A DNA stretch of 64,000 nucleotides from JADHLJ01 sp038118725. GTDB lineage: Bacteria; Pseudomonadota; Alphaproteobacteria; Thalassobaculales; Thalassobaculaceae. The first letter of the stretch is position 1. Every line of letters starts with the position of its first letter. Below the pieces are notes generated by a model. That model ran no database searches. It saw only the letters and a program-made list of their open reading frames with translations, and was not told where the DNA came from. Where the stretch lies: NCBI GenBank assembly GCA_038118725.1, contig JAYOIK010000016.1, positions 9,448 to 73,447 of the forward strand. The letters run 5' to 3'. Below are positions 25,289 through 33,940 of this stretch, piece by piece. The translations under genes were made by a program, and so were the position numbers.

Positions 25289-26629
25289 ATGAACGTCCAA
25301 CCGCCCTACGCCGCCACTCGCAAGATCAATCCGCGTCCAGGACAAGCGGCGGCGCTGAAACCCGACGGCACGCCCGACGACAATGACCGGGTCGAAATCG
25401 GCCCCACCCCGCTCGCCTTCGCGGAGTGGGCGGAGGCGGGGCTCGAGATCCCGCATCTGCCGACAATGCGGCAATGCCGGCTGGACCGTCTGGTGAAGAT
25501 GCTGCGCGAGCGGGATTACGGCGCGATCCTGATGTTCGACCCGCTCAACATCCGATACGCCTCGGACACCACGAACATGCAGATCTGGGCGATGCATGAC
25601 CCGTTCAGGGCCTGTTTTGTCACCGCCGACGGCTACATGATCATTTGGGATTTCATGGGCCTGGACGATCTCTTGACCGCCCATAACCCGCTGGTGCGCG
25701 AGACAAGGGGTGGGGCGTCGTTCTTCTACTTCATCAACGGGGACAAGACTCGCGAGGCCGCGGCCAATTTCGCCGGCGAGATCGACTCCCTCATGCGCGA
25801 ACATTGCGGCGGCAACCGGCGTTTGGCGGTCGACAAGATCATGGTGCACGGGCTGCGCGCGCTGGAGGCTCTCGGGATCGAGGTGATGGAGGGCGAGGAG
25901 GTCACCGAGAAGGCGCGGGTGGTCAAGGGACCGGACGAGCTGAGGGCCCTGCGCTGCGCCATGCATTCCTGCGAGGCGGCCTTGGCCGCGATGGAACGCG
26001 CCAGCGCGCCCGGCATGACCGAGGCCGAGGTCTGGGCCGTGCTGCACGCCGAGAACATCAAGCGCGGCGGCGAGTGGATCGAAACCCGCCTGCTCTCCAC
26101 CGGGCCGCGCACCAATCCCTGGTTCCAGGAAGCCGGCCCCCGGATCATCCAGAACGGCGACATTCTGGGCGTCGACACCGACCTCGTCGGCCCTTACGGC
26201 ATGTGCGCCGATATGTCCCGCGCCTGGCTGGTCGGCGACAAGCAACCGACGGACGAGCAGAAGCGCCTCTTCAACGTCGCCCATGAACACATCACGACGA
26301 ATGCCCAGCAATTCGCGCCGGGCGTAAGCTTCAAGGAACTCACCTTCGGCGGTCATCAATTGCCGGAGGAGTTTGTCGACCGGCGCTATGGCTGCAAGAT
26401 GCACGGGGTCGGTCTTTGCGATGAATGGCCGGCGATCGTCTATCCCATGGACTGGCGCGAGGGCGCGTTCGACTATGAGCTGGAGCCGGGCATGGTGATG
26501 ACGGCGGAGGTCTATATCGGCGCCGTCGGCGGTCGCGAGGGGATCAAGCTCGAAGATCAGGTGATCATCACCGAGGACGGGTTCGAGAACATGACCAGCT
26601 ATCCCTTTGACGAGAGGTTGCTGGGGTAG
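25289..26629 (+). CDS. dddP: DMSP lyase DddP
   Basis: 446 aa, ATG preceded by cgggag. It belongs to the M24 fold but shows the DddP signature throughout: NDNDR-like start, LMFDPLNIRYASDTTNMQ, RLAVDKIMVHGLRALEA, HAENIKRGGEWIETRLL and GPRTNPWFQEAGPRII. Residues at the published DddP metal and catalytic places are all kept: Asp296 and Asp298 (VDTDLVG), Asp308 (CADMSR), His372 and Asp378 (MHGVGLCDEWP), Glu407 (TAEVYIG) and Glu422 (KLEDQV). DddP cleaves dimethylsulfoniopropionate to dimethyl sulfide and acrylate, so this cell should make DMS. No acrylate genes (acuI, acuK) are adjacent. Confidence 0.92.
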   Translation: MNVQPPYAATRKINPRPGQAAALKPDGTPDDNDRVEIGPTPLAFAEWAEAGLEIPHLPTMRQCRLDRLVKMLRERDYGAILMFDPLNIRYASDTTNMQIWAMHDPFRACFVTADGYMIIWDFMGLDDLLTAHNPLVRETRGGASFFYFINGDKTREAAANFAGEIDSLMREHCGGNRRLAVDKIMVHGLRALEALGIEVMEGEEVTEKARVVKGPDELRALRCAMHSCEAALAAMERASAPGMTEAEVWAVLHAENIKRGGEWIETRLLSTGPRTNPWFQEAGPRIIQNGDILGVDTDLVGPYGMCADMSRAWLVGDKQPTDEQKRLFNVAHEHITTNAQQFAPGVSFKELTFGGHQLPEEFVDRRYGCKMHGVGLCDEWPAIVYPMDWREGAFDYELEPGMVMTAEVYIGAVGGREGIKLEDQVIITEDGFENMTSYPFDERLLG

Positions 26630-26673
26630 GTTGGCGTGTCCGATCAAGGCGCGTGTCGCATCACCAATAAATC

Positions 26674-26716
26674 GTCGCCCTGGCGAAAGGCAGGGCCCCT
26701 CGGGATCGGCCACGGG
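26674..26716. repeat. Family C repeat fragment bordering the assembly gap (left copy)
   Basis: 43 bp, identical base for base to 26817-26859 on the other side of the 100-N gap. It starts gtcgccctggcgaaaggcag and ends at the first N. Confidence 0.92.
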
Positions 26717-26816
26717 NNNNNNNNNNNNNNNNNNNNNNNNNNNNNNNNNNNNNNNNNNNNNNNNNNNNNNNNNNNNNNNNNNNNNNNNNNNNNNNNNNNN
26801 NNNNNNNNNNNNNNNN
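26717..26816. other. Assembly gap of 100 N
   Basis: Exactly 100 undetermined bases, the usual placeholder for a gap of unknown length. It lies between dddP and the TPP enzyme gene in a 462-bp non-coding region, flanked by the same 43-bp sequence on both sides. Open frames running through it on either strand are artefacts. Confidence 0.99.
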
Positions 26817-26917
26817 GTCGCCCTGGCGAAAGGCAGGGCCCCTCGGGATCGGCCACGGGGCGAAACCGTCTCCCTCCAGGGCAAGCGTCGCGAGGCCCTG
26901 CCTTGCGCCAGGGCGAC
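26817..26917. repeat. Family C inverted repeat (right copy, complete)
   Basis: The left arm 26817-26840 (gtcgccctggcgaaaggcag...) pairs with 26894-26917 at 23 of 24 positions, around a GC-rich centre. A further short hairpin (cccgcc-cttc-ggcggg) follows at 26951-26966. The rest of the space before the TPP enzyme gene shows nothing recognisable. Confidence 0.85.
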
Positions 26918-27091
26918 GGAAAAATGATTTGAAACCTTAGCGGAATGGTTCCCGCCCTTCGGCGGGATGACGATGGATTCGAATTGGCGCGCTTTCTCGA
27001 GAGCGAGGTGGTTTCGATAGCGCACCCGCCCGCTGGACCTTGTCGCGGCTGCGTTGCACGATATGGCTTCATCCGTCGAGGAGCCAAGACC

Positions 27092-28804
27092 ATGCCGAAG
27101 GACAATCCAGATACCCAAATGACCGCCGGTGGCGCGATCTTCACGCGTCTGAAGGCACTTGGCGTCGATTATGTCTTCTGCAATTCCGGGACCGATTTTC
27201 CGCCGATCATCGAAGGCCTCGCCGAGGCCCAGGCCAAGGGCATCGACCTGCCGCAGGCCTTGGTGATCCCGCATGAGAGCGCGGCGCTCGGCATGGCGCA
27301 TGGCTATTACGCGGCGACCGGCAAGGCCCAGGCGGTTATCCTTCATACCAATGTCGGGCTCGCGAACGGCGCCATGGGCATGATCAACGCGGCCACCGAC
27401 CACGTCCCCATGGTTCTGATGTCCGGTCGCACGCCGGTGGTCGAGCGCGACCGTTTCGGCGCCCGCACCGTGCCGATCGGCTGGGGACAGGAAATGCGGG
27501 ATCAGACCGCGCTGGTCCGCGAGACCTCGAAATGGGACTACGAGGTTCGCTTCCCCGAACAGGTGCCCGAACTCCTTGATCGGGCTCACGCGATCGCCAG
27601 TTCGACGCCCTCTGGACCGGTCTATCTCAGCCTCCCGAGAGAGGTGCTGTGCGAGCCTTGCCCGCTAGACGAGGTAACCGCGCCGATCACCATGGCCGTC
27701 TCGCGCGCCGCCGCGCCCGGCGCCGACCTGGAAAGGCTCGCGGATCTGATCGCCAACGCGGTAAACCCGTTGATCATCGCCCAAAGAGGCGCCGGGACCG
27801 AGGCCGGATTCGATGCCCTGGCGCGCCTTGCCGAGGATTGGGCGCTGCCGGTTTGCCACTACTGGGCGGGCGCGCTGGCGATCTCGTACGAGCATCCCTG
27901 TTGCGTCGGCGCCGACGTGGCGCCGTGGCTGGCCGAGGCGGATGTGGTGCTGATCCTCGACGGTCTGGCGCCGTGGTCACCGGACATTCACAAGCCCAAG
28001 GCCTCGGCGACCATCGTCAATCTCGGCCCCGACCCGCTGCATCATCGTTTTCCGATCCGCAATTTCCGCTCGGACCTGTCGATTACCGGCGAGGTCGGCG
28101 ACGCCCTGGTCCGGCTGGAAGAGATCCTGAAACCGCGCGCCGAGAAGCACGCCGGAAGGATCGAACCTCGCCGCGCCCGCGTCGCCGAACGCGTTAACGC
28201 AACCCGCGCCGCGCTGGATACCGCCGCGGCCGAAGGTGCGTCGGTGCCGATGACCAAGGCCTGGGTCGCCAAATGCGTCGGCGAGGCGGTCCGCGACTAT
28301 GACGCGACGGTTCTATGCGAGCTCGGCTGTCCGCTGGATCACGTGCGTCCGACCAGGCATGGCTCCTGGCGCGACCTGCCGCATTCCGGCGGCCTGGGGT
28401 GGAGCCTGCCGACGGGGATGGGCATGAAGCTCGCCAATCCCGACCGGCTGATCGTCTCGACCATGGGCGACGGCTCCTACATGTTCGCCAATCCCGTCGC
28501 CTGTCATCAGATCGCCGAGGCCTATGGGGTTCCGACGCTCACGGTCATCCTCAACAATCAGGAGTGGTTCGCGGTTCGCCGCGCCGCGCTCGGGCTCTAT
28601 CCAAACGGGCACGCCGCCAAGGCCAACCAGATGCCCTTGACCGACCTGTCGCCGAGCCCCGAATTCGCCCGCATCGTCGAGGCCAGTCGGGGCTTCGGGC
28701 AAACCGTCACCGACCCCAGCGTGCTCTCAAGGGCGCTGGCCCGGGGTATTGACGTGGTTATGAACGAGAAGCGAACCGCCGTGATCAATGTGATGGTGGC
28801 CTGA
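27092..28804 (+). CDS. Thiamine pyrophosphate-dependent enzyme (acetolactate synthase-like)
   Basis: 570 aa from the ATG at 27092 (gaggag 8 nt upstream). Three-domain TPP enzyme of the acetolactate synthase/benzoylformate decarboxylase group: N-terminal Pyr domain with the catalytic Glu in VIPHESAALGMAHGYY, a central domain (about 195-330) and the C-terminal PP domain with the GDGSYMFANP...LNNQEW thiamine-diphosphate motif. The reaction (decarboxylation or carboligation of a 2-oxo acid) cannot be fixed. The next gene, a DMGDH-like FAD/GcvT protein, starts 20 bp later, so they form an operon and may act in one pathway. Confidence 0.85.
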   Translation: MPKDNPDTQMTAGGAIFTRLKALGVDYVFCNSGTDFPPIIEGLAEAQAKGIDLPQALVIPHESAALGMAHGYYAATGKAQAVILHTNVGLANGAMGMINAATDHVPMVLMSGRTPVVERDRFGARTVPIGWGQEMRDQTALVRETSKWDYEVRFPEQVPELLDRAHAIASSTPSGPVYLSLPREVLCEPCPLDEVTAPITMAVSRAAAPGADLERLADLIANAVNPLIIAQRGAGTEAGFDALARLAEDWALPVCHYWAGALAISYEHPCCVGADVAPWLAEADVVLILDGLAPWSPDIHKPKASATIVNLGPDPLHHRFPIRNFRSDLSITGEVGDALVRLEEILKPRAEKHAGRIEPRRARVAERVNATRAALDTAAAEGASVPMTKAWVAKCVGEAVRDYDATVLCELGCPLDHVRPTRHGSWRDLPHSGGLGWSLPTGMGMKLANPDRLIVSTMGDGSYMFANPVACHQIAEAYGVPTLTVILNNQEWFAVRRAALGLYPNGHAAKANQMPLTDLSPSPEFARIVEASRGFGQTVTDPSVLSRALARGIDVVMNEKRTAVINVMVA

Positions 28805-28824
28805 CCCAGAAGCGGATCAAAAGC

Positions 28825-31203
28825 ATGAGTACAACCTTGCCGCCGCCCCACGCCTCGGTCGTCGTCATTGGCGGCGGCGTGATGGGGTGCTCCACGCTCT
28901 ATCATCTCGCCAAAAACGGCGTCGGCGACGCGATCCTGCTGGAGCGGAACAAGCTCACCTCGGGCACCACCTGGCACTCCGCCGCCCAGGTGCGGGCGCT
29001 CAGATCCAGCCGCAATCTGACCAATCTGATCAAATATTCGGTCTCGCTCTACTCGGAACTGGAGCGCGAGACCGGCCAGGCGACCGGCTGGATTCAGAAG
29101 GGCTCGCTGTCGATCGCGACGAACCCGGACCGCCTGACCCATATCCGCCGTCAGGAAGCCCTGGCCCATGCCTTTGGAGTCGCTGCGCAATCGGTCTCTC
29201 CCGGCGAGGCCTTGGAACGCTGGCCGCTGATGAACGCCGAGGACGTGATCGGCGCGGTGTGGTCGCCGGATGACGGCCGGGTCAGTCCGTCGGACCTTTG
29301 CGCCGCGCTGGCCAAGGGGGCCAGAAGCCGAGGCGCGCGAATATTCGAGGACACGGCGGTGCTCGGCATTGTCACCGAGGGAAGCCGGGTTCGCGGCGTC
29401 GAGACCGCGTCGGGAACAATAACCTGCGACGCGGTGGCGCTTTGCACCGGGCTCTGGAGCCGGCGCGTGGCGGCCATGGCGGGCGTCACCGCCCCGGTCT
29501 GGCCTTGCGAGCATTTTTATCTGCTGACCAAACCGGTAGAGGGCGTCTCCGGCAACATGCCGACCCTGTCGGACCATGACGGACACCTTTATATCCGCGA
29601 TGATTCCGGTGGGCTCTTGGTCGGCTGTTTCGAGCCCAACGCCCGCCCGATCGACCCGGCGCGGCTCGGCGAGGACTTCGCCTTTCAGCTTTTGCCCGAG
29701 GATTGGGATCATTTCGAGCCGATGATGCTGAACGCCCTGCACCGTCTGCCGGCCCTCGAGACGGCCGAGGTCAAGATGCTGCTCAACGGGCCCGAAAGCT
29801 TCACGCCGGACAGTATGTTCCTGCTTGGCGAATCCGCCGCCACCCGCGGTTTCTTTCTCGGCTGCGGGATGAACTCCTTCGGCGTCGCCTCCGGCGGCGG
29901 CGCGGGCATGGCGCTGGCCCATTGCATCACCGAGGGCCACCCGCCCTTCGATCTGCACGAGGCCGATCCCAATCGCTTCGCCGAACGCCAATCCTCCGTC
30001 GAGGCACTCGCGGCGCGTATTCCCGAGGTCCTCGGCAAGCATTACGAAATCGGCTATCCCGGGCGGCAATTCACCAGCGCCCGAAACCTTCGTCCGACGC
30101 CGTGCCACGAACGCTGGAAAGCGGCGGGCGCGACTTTCGGGCAGGTTTATGGCTGGGAGCGTCCGCTCTGTTTCGGCGCCCTTGGCGAGCCGGTCATGAC
30201 CTTCGGAAAACCCGATTGGTTCGACCAGACCGCACACGAGATAAAGGCCGCCCATGAAGCGGCCGCGGTGTTCGATCAATCAACCCTCGGCAAGATCCGG
30301 GTCGAGGGTCCGGACGCCGAAGCCTTCCTCAATCGGATTTGCGCCAATGACATGACCCGCCCGGCCGGTCGAGCGGTCTATACCGCCATGCTCGACGAAC
30401 GGGGTGGGTTCGTCGAGGATCTCACCGCCCAGCGGCTCTCCGACGATCGGTATCGCCTGTTTGTCGGCAGCACCTCCCCCGCGCGGGTGATCGGATGGCT
30501 TCGTCGGCACGTGACGCCCGACCAGGAAGTTGAAATCACCGACGAGACGGAAGCCTTCGCGGTTCTCGCGCTGATGGGGCCCGAGGCATCGCGGGTCGTT
30601 GAGAGCCTCGGTGGCGGAAAGCTCAACGCGCTTAACTTCTTCTCACATATCGAAGCCGAGATCGCCGGTGTCGCGACCCGCGCCGTCCGGCTTTCCTATG
30701 TGGGTGAACCGGGCTGGGAGATCACCTGCGCCGCCGAGGACGCGGCAGGGCTTTTGGACGCGTTCATGACGGCGGGAGCGATGCCGGCGGGGCTCAACGC
30801 CCAAACCTCGATGCGGATCGAAAAACGCTATCTCTCGATGGGCCATGACATCGACGCGGATATCACCCCGATCGAGGCCGGGCTGGACTTCGCCATCGCC
30901 TGGGACTCCGACTTCATCGGCAAGGAGGCGCTGACGAACCGGCGCGATCAAGGCCCCAGTGGCCGCGTGATATCGCTGGTTTTCGAGGATCCGGACGTGG
31001 TGCCGATCGGCGGCGAGCCGGTTTACCACAGTGGCCGGGTAATCGGCAAAACCACTTCGGCGGCCTTTGGCCATCGGGTCGGCGCTCCGGTCGCGATCGC
31101 CTATCTCGACGGCTTCGGCGCGGAAGACGAGGAAATCCAGGTCGAGGTCGATATCGCGCGGGTCATGACCAAGGCCAAGGCGAGCGCCCGGCCGCCCCTA
31201 TAG
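28825..31203 (+). CDS. FAD-dependent oxidoreductase fused to GcvT folate domain (dimethylglycine dehydrogenase-like)
   Basis: 792 aa. The N-terminal DAO-type FAD domain has VIGGGVMGCSTLYHLA (16-21 glycine loop) and GTTWHSA, where His51 sits at the position that binds FAD covalently in dimethylglycine/sarcosine dehydrogenases. From about 420 on it is an aminomethyltransferase (GcvT) fold with LDERGGFVEDLT, SYVGEPGWEI, MRIEKRYLSMGHDI and a GCV_T_C barrel. Such fusions oxidise an N-methyl group and hand the one-carbon unit to tetrahydrofolate as methylene-THF. Dimethylglycine or sarcosine are the likeliest substrates. It is convergent with the acyl-CoA dehydrogenase, overlapping it by 6 bp. Confidence 0.85.
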   Translation: MSTTLPPPHASVVVIGGGVMGCSTLYHLAKNGVGDAILLERNKLTSGTTWHSAAQVRALRSSRNLTNLIKYSVSLYSELERETGQATGWIQKGSLSIATNPDRLTHIRRQEALAHAFGVAAQSVSPGEALERWPLMNAEDVIGAVWSPDDGRVSPSDLCAALAKGARSRGARIFEDTAVLGIVTEGSRVRGVETASGTITCDAVALCTGLWSRRVAAMAGVTAPVWPCEHFYLLTKPVEGVSGNMPTLSDHDGHLYIRDDSGGLLVGCFEPNARPIDPARLGEDFAFQLLPEDWDHFEPMMLNALHRLPALETAEVKMLLNGPESFTPDSMFLLGESAATRGFFLGCGMNSFGVASGGGAGMALAHCITEGHPPFDLHEADPNRFAERQSSVEALAARIPEVLGKHYEIGYPGRQFTSARNLRPTPCHERWKAAGATFGQVYGWERPLCFGALGEPVMTFGKPDWFDQTAHEIKAAHEAAAVFDQSTLGKIRVEGPDAEAFLNRICANDMTRPAGRAVYTAMLDERGGFVEDLTAQRLSDDRYRLFVGSTSPARVIGWLRRHVTPDQEVEITDETEAFAVLALMGPEASRVVESLGGGKLNALNFFSHIEAEIAGVATRAVRLSYVGEPGWEITCAAEDAAGLLDAFMTAGAMPAGLNAQTSMRIEKRYLSMGHDIDADITPIEAGLDFAIAWDSDFIGKEALTNRRDQGPSGRVISLVFEDPDVVPIGGEPVYHSGRVIGKTTSAAFGHRVGAPVAIAYLDGFGAEDEEIQVEVDIARVMTKAKASARPPL

Positions 31204-32379
31204 CCGCCGCCCGACGGTGCCGAGCTCCTCGAACTCTCGTTTGGTCAGCTTGGCGATGTTCAGCTGATGGATCTGGCTGGTCCCCTCGTAGAGCCGGAAC
31301 AGCCGGACATCGCGATAGAGACGCTCAATGACGCTGTATTCGGCGACATAACCGGAGCCGCCGAAAATCTGCACCGCCCGGTCGGCCACGCGCCCGCACA
31401 TTTCGGAGGCGAAGTATTTGCACATCGAGGCGTCGAGGGTGACATCCTCGCCCGCGTCACGCCTGCGCGCCGCCTCCAGGATCAGCGCCCTGGCGGCGGC
31501 GATCTCCACTCGGCAATCGGCGATCATCGCCTGGACCAGTTGAAAATCACCGACCGGTTGACCGAACTGGTTCCGCGTGGTCGCGTGCCGAAGCGCCTCG
31601 TCCAGCATGCGGGTCGCCGGTCCCGTGCAGAGCGCGGCCAGGTGTAGGCGCTGTTTGTTCAGGGTCTTCATGGCCGAACGAAACCCGACACCCTCCACCC
31701 CGCCCAACAGACTTCCAGCGGGAACCCGGCAGTCCGTGAAGGTAATCTCCGAGACCGGGGAGCCGGCCTGTCCCATCAACGTGTAGGGCGCGCCGGTCTC
31801 AAGCCCCGGCGTGTCTCGTTCGACCAGAAAGGCGCTGATGCCCCGGTGCGTTGGATCATCCGGGTCGGTGCGCGCGAAAACCGTGAAAAGTCCAGCGATC
31901 GGCGCGTTGGTGATGAAGGCCTTGGAGCCGTTGATCACGTAATGCTCGCCGTCTCGGGTCGCCGTCGTCTTGAGAGCCGTGGCGTCGGAACCCGCTTCCT
32001 TCTCGGTCAGCGCGAAACAACCGGTGATTTCGCCACTCGCCAGACTCGGCAGATAGGCCTGCTTCTGCGCGTCGGTTCCGTCCACCACCAGGGCCTCGGA
32101 GCCGATACCTGTATTGGTGCCGACCCGCGCCCGCACGGCGGTGGCGGCATAGGATAGCTCCATGGCGGCGGTGATCAATTCGACGGTGGAGAAGCCCGAG
32201 CCGCCATACGCCTCGGGGATCGACCAGCCGAAGAAACCCCTTTCCGCCATCTCGGCGACCAGGTCGTCCGGCACATGGTTGGTCTCGGCGATCTGGTCCT
32301 CCCGGGGGATGGCGGTCTCGCGGATCCAATTCCGAAGCTCGGAAAGGAAGGCGGTGAAGTCACTTTGGGCTTTCGGCAT
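31198..32379 (-). CDS. Acyl-CoA dehydrogenase
   Basis: 393 aa from the ATG at 32379. Complete acyl-CoA dehydrogenase: ALTEKEAGSDATALKTTA signature 1, GSKAFITNA, a middle beta domain, RNQFGQPVGDFQ, the QIFGGSGYVAEY signature 2 and the catalytic Glu in LYEGTSQIH. It would oxidise a short or branched acyl-CoA at the alpha-beta bond with FAD, passing electrons to ETF. The substrate is unknown; it could act on propionyl/acryloyl-type or amino-acid-derived acyl-CoAs. It ends inside the last codons of the convergent DMGDH-like gene. Upstream lies a family B repeat. Confidence 0.88.
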   Translation of the reverse strand: MPKAQSDFTAFLSELRNWIRETAIPREDQIAETNHVPDDLVAEMAERGFFGWSIPEAYGGSGFSTVELITAAMELSYAATAVRARVGTNTGIGSEALVVDGTDAQKQAYLPSLASGEITGCFALTEKEAGSDATALKTTATRDGEHYVINGSKAFITNAPIAGLFTVFARTDPDDPTHRGISAFLVERDTPGLETGAPYTLMGQAGSPVSEITFTDCRVPAGSLLGGVEGVGFRSAMKTLNKQRLHLAALCTGPATRMLDEALRHATTRNQFGQPVGDFQLVQAMIADCRVEIAAARALILEAARRRDAGEDVTLDASMCKYFASEMCGRVADRAVQIFGGSGYVAEYSVIERLYRDVRLFRLYEGTSQIHQLNIAKLTKREFEELGTVGRRL

Positions 32380-32434
32380 GGGGGTTCCCGCTTTTCGTTT
32401 CGAGGCGCCGCGCAATCCCGGCTCTTATGTTTTC

Positions 32435-32533
32435 AGACCCTTCGAGACGCACGCGTCGCGTGCTCCTCAGGGTGAATGAGCATTTTCCATCATTACTCAC
32501 CCTGAGGAGGCCGAAGGCCGTCTCGAAGGGTCT
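32435..32533. repeat. Inverted repeat, family B, copy 2
   Basis: Arms agacccttcgagac and gtctcgaagggtct are perfect reverse complements. Inner blocks ctcctcagggtgaatgag and ctcaccctgaggag also pair, leaving a short AT-rich loop. The outer arms and the inner caccctgagga block are shared with the copy at 20253-20360. It lies between the acyl-CoA dehydrogenase start and the AapM-like gene end. Confidence 0.88.
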
Positions 32534-32553
32534 TGTTCGGCACAAGCGCCACT

Positions 32554-33924
32554 CTACCCGCGCGTTCCGACGCCGAGCTTGCGCTCAAGATACAGGCTAT
32601 ACCGCGACATCGCGAAGCAGCCGATGAAGTAGATTGATCCACGGACGAAGATCGGCTCGTAAAACAGCATGATCCAGCGCGGCGTCTGGCTGATCGCGCC
32701 CAGCATATTGGTCAGGTCATAAAAGCCGAAGATCGAGATGACGGCGGTTCCCTTGAACAGGTCGATGAAGGCGCCGACGATATTCGGGATCATCGACCGC
32801 AATGCCTGGGGCAGGATAACCAGCCCCATGGACCGCCAATACCGCATTCCAAGGGCTTGCGCCGCTTCCATCTGTCCCAGCGGCACCGCCTGGATACCAC
32901 CGCGCACGGTCTCGGCCATGTAAGCGGCGGCGAACATGCAGACCGAGATGATCGCAAGGGCCAGTTTGTTGAACTCCACGTCCTTGGGCATGAACAGAGG
33001 AAACATGGTTGTCGCCATGAACATCAGGGTGACGAGCGGAACCGAGCGAACCAGCTCGATATAAACGATCGCAAGGGCCTTGATCACCGGCATGCGGGAG
33101 CGTCGACCGAGCGCCAGCAGGATCCCCGCCGGAAGCGCCGAGGCGATCCCGATACCGCTGACCACCAGGGTGAGGAACAGACCACCCCACTGATAGGTGC
33201 CGATATAGGCTAAGCTCAGGTCGCGGCAGAGGTGGAACAACACCGCCACGAGACCCGCGACAGCCAGAGCGGCCAAGACAAATCCGGCACGGTCCCGGAC
33301 GCCGAGCTTCGCCGCGAACGCTAGAAAACAGGTCCACAACCCACGATCGAGGACAAGGCAGCAGAGAACATGCGCCATGGTCACGATGAACCCGGCCATC
33401 GCGAAGACCATCGTGATCTCGGAAAACAGACCTCTTTCGCCCCCCAGGAAAAGCGTCACCGCCCAGAACGGATAGAGCAAGACAATCCCCGCCGCGACCG
33501 CGATCTTGGCGCGTACCCGCCGCAGCCAGAGCGGCGCCATCCAGGCGAGCAGAATTGCCAAGGCGACATTGATCCGCCAGATCTCGGCGTCCGGGTATCG
33601 CCCGTAGATGAAACGGTTACCCCAGGCGATCACGCCGGCCCAGCAAGCACCATGTGGGCTCTTGGCGATGCATTCCCGCCGGTTGTCCGCCTCCCAGACC
33701 GCCGAGGCGATGCCCCAGTCAAAAAAGATCCAGGCGAGATAAACGAGCAATCCGGCGATACACCGGGTGGCGAGCGTATCGAAGGGGCCGCGAAACAGAT
33801 GGCCGCGCATCCAGGCCACCACGCCGACGGTACCGCGCGGCGGCGGCGCGATGTTCCCCGTCGTCACCGTGGTAGGTCTTGCATGCCTTGGCGAGGCGGG
33901 GTCATGATCACGGGATGCACTCAT
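32554..33924 (-). CDS. aapM: Amino-acid ABC transporter permease (AapM-like)
   Basis: 456 aa from the ATG at 33924. Polytopic inner-membrane protein; the C-terminal part is a standard His/Glu/Gln-type permease with LVVSGIGIASALPAGILLALG, ELVRSVPLVTLMFMA and the EAA loop (EAAQALGMRYWRSMGLVILPQALR region) that contacts the ATPase. The long N-terminal section with additional hydrophobic helices is characteristic of AapM/AapQ general L-amino-acid permeases. It is somewhat longer than usual, and the ATG at 33810 is an alternative start. No AapJ, AapQ or AapP gene is next to it, so it is an orphan. Only 16 bp separate its start from the divergent SDR start. Confidence 0.8.
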   Translation of the reverse strand: MSASRDHDPASPRHARPTTVTTGNIAPPPRGTVGVVAWMRGHLFRGPFDTLATRCIAGLLVYLAWIFFDWGIASAVWEADNRRECIAKSPHGACWAGVIAWGNRFIYGRYPDAEIWRINVALAILLAWMAPLWLRRVRAKIAVAAGIVLLYPFWAVTLFLGGERGLFSEITMVFAMAGFIVTMAHVLCCLVLDRGLWTCFLAFAAKLGVRDRAGFVLAALAVAGLVAVLFHLCRDLSLAYIGTYQWGGLFLTLVVSGIGIASALPAGILLALGRRSRMPVIKALAIVYIELVRSVPLVTLMFMATTMFPLFMPKDVEFNKLALAIISVCMFAAAYMAETVRGGIQAVPLGQMEAAQALGMRYWRSMGLVILPQALRSMIPNIVGAFIDLFKGTAVISIFGFYDLTNMLGAISQTPRWIMLFYEPIFVRGSIYFIGCFAMSRYSLYLERKLGVGTRG

Positions 33925-33940
33925 TGGCGAACGGTACCCC

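Noticed and set aside
15656..26629. Xaa-Pro aminopeptidase for the two M24 genes (15656-16837 and 25289-26629)
   Set aside because: The first shows DoeA-type N-terminal sequence and altered metal ligands; the second has the full DddP residue set. Generic peptidase would understate both.
25211..27589. Minus-strand open frame of 792 codons spanning dddP, the N gap and the TPP gene
   Set aside because: It reads through 100 N and lies antisense to two genes with clear family motifs; a GC-rich shadow frame.
28825..31203. DMSP demethylase DmdA
   Set aside because: The protein has a GcvT domain, but also a complete N-terminal FAD amine oxidase domain and 792 aa; DmdA is a single GcvT-type protein of about 370 aa.
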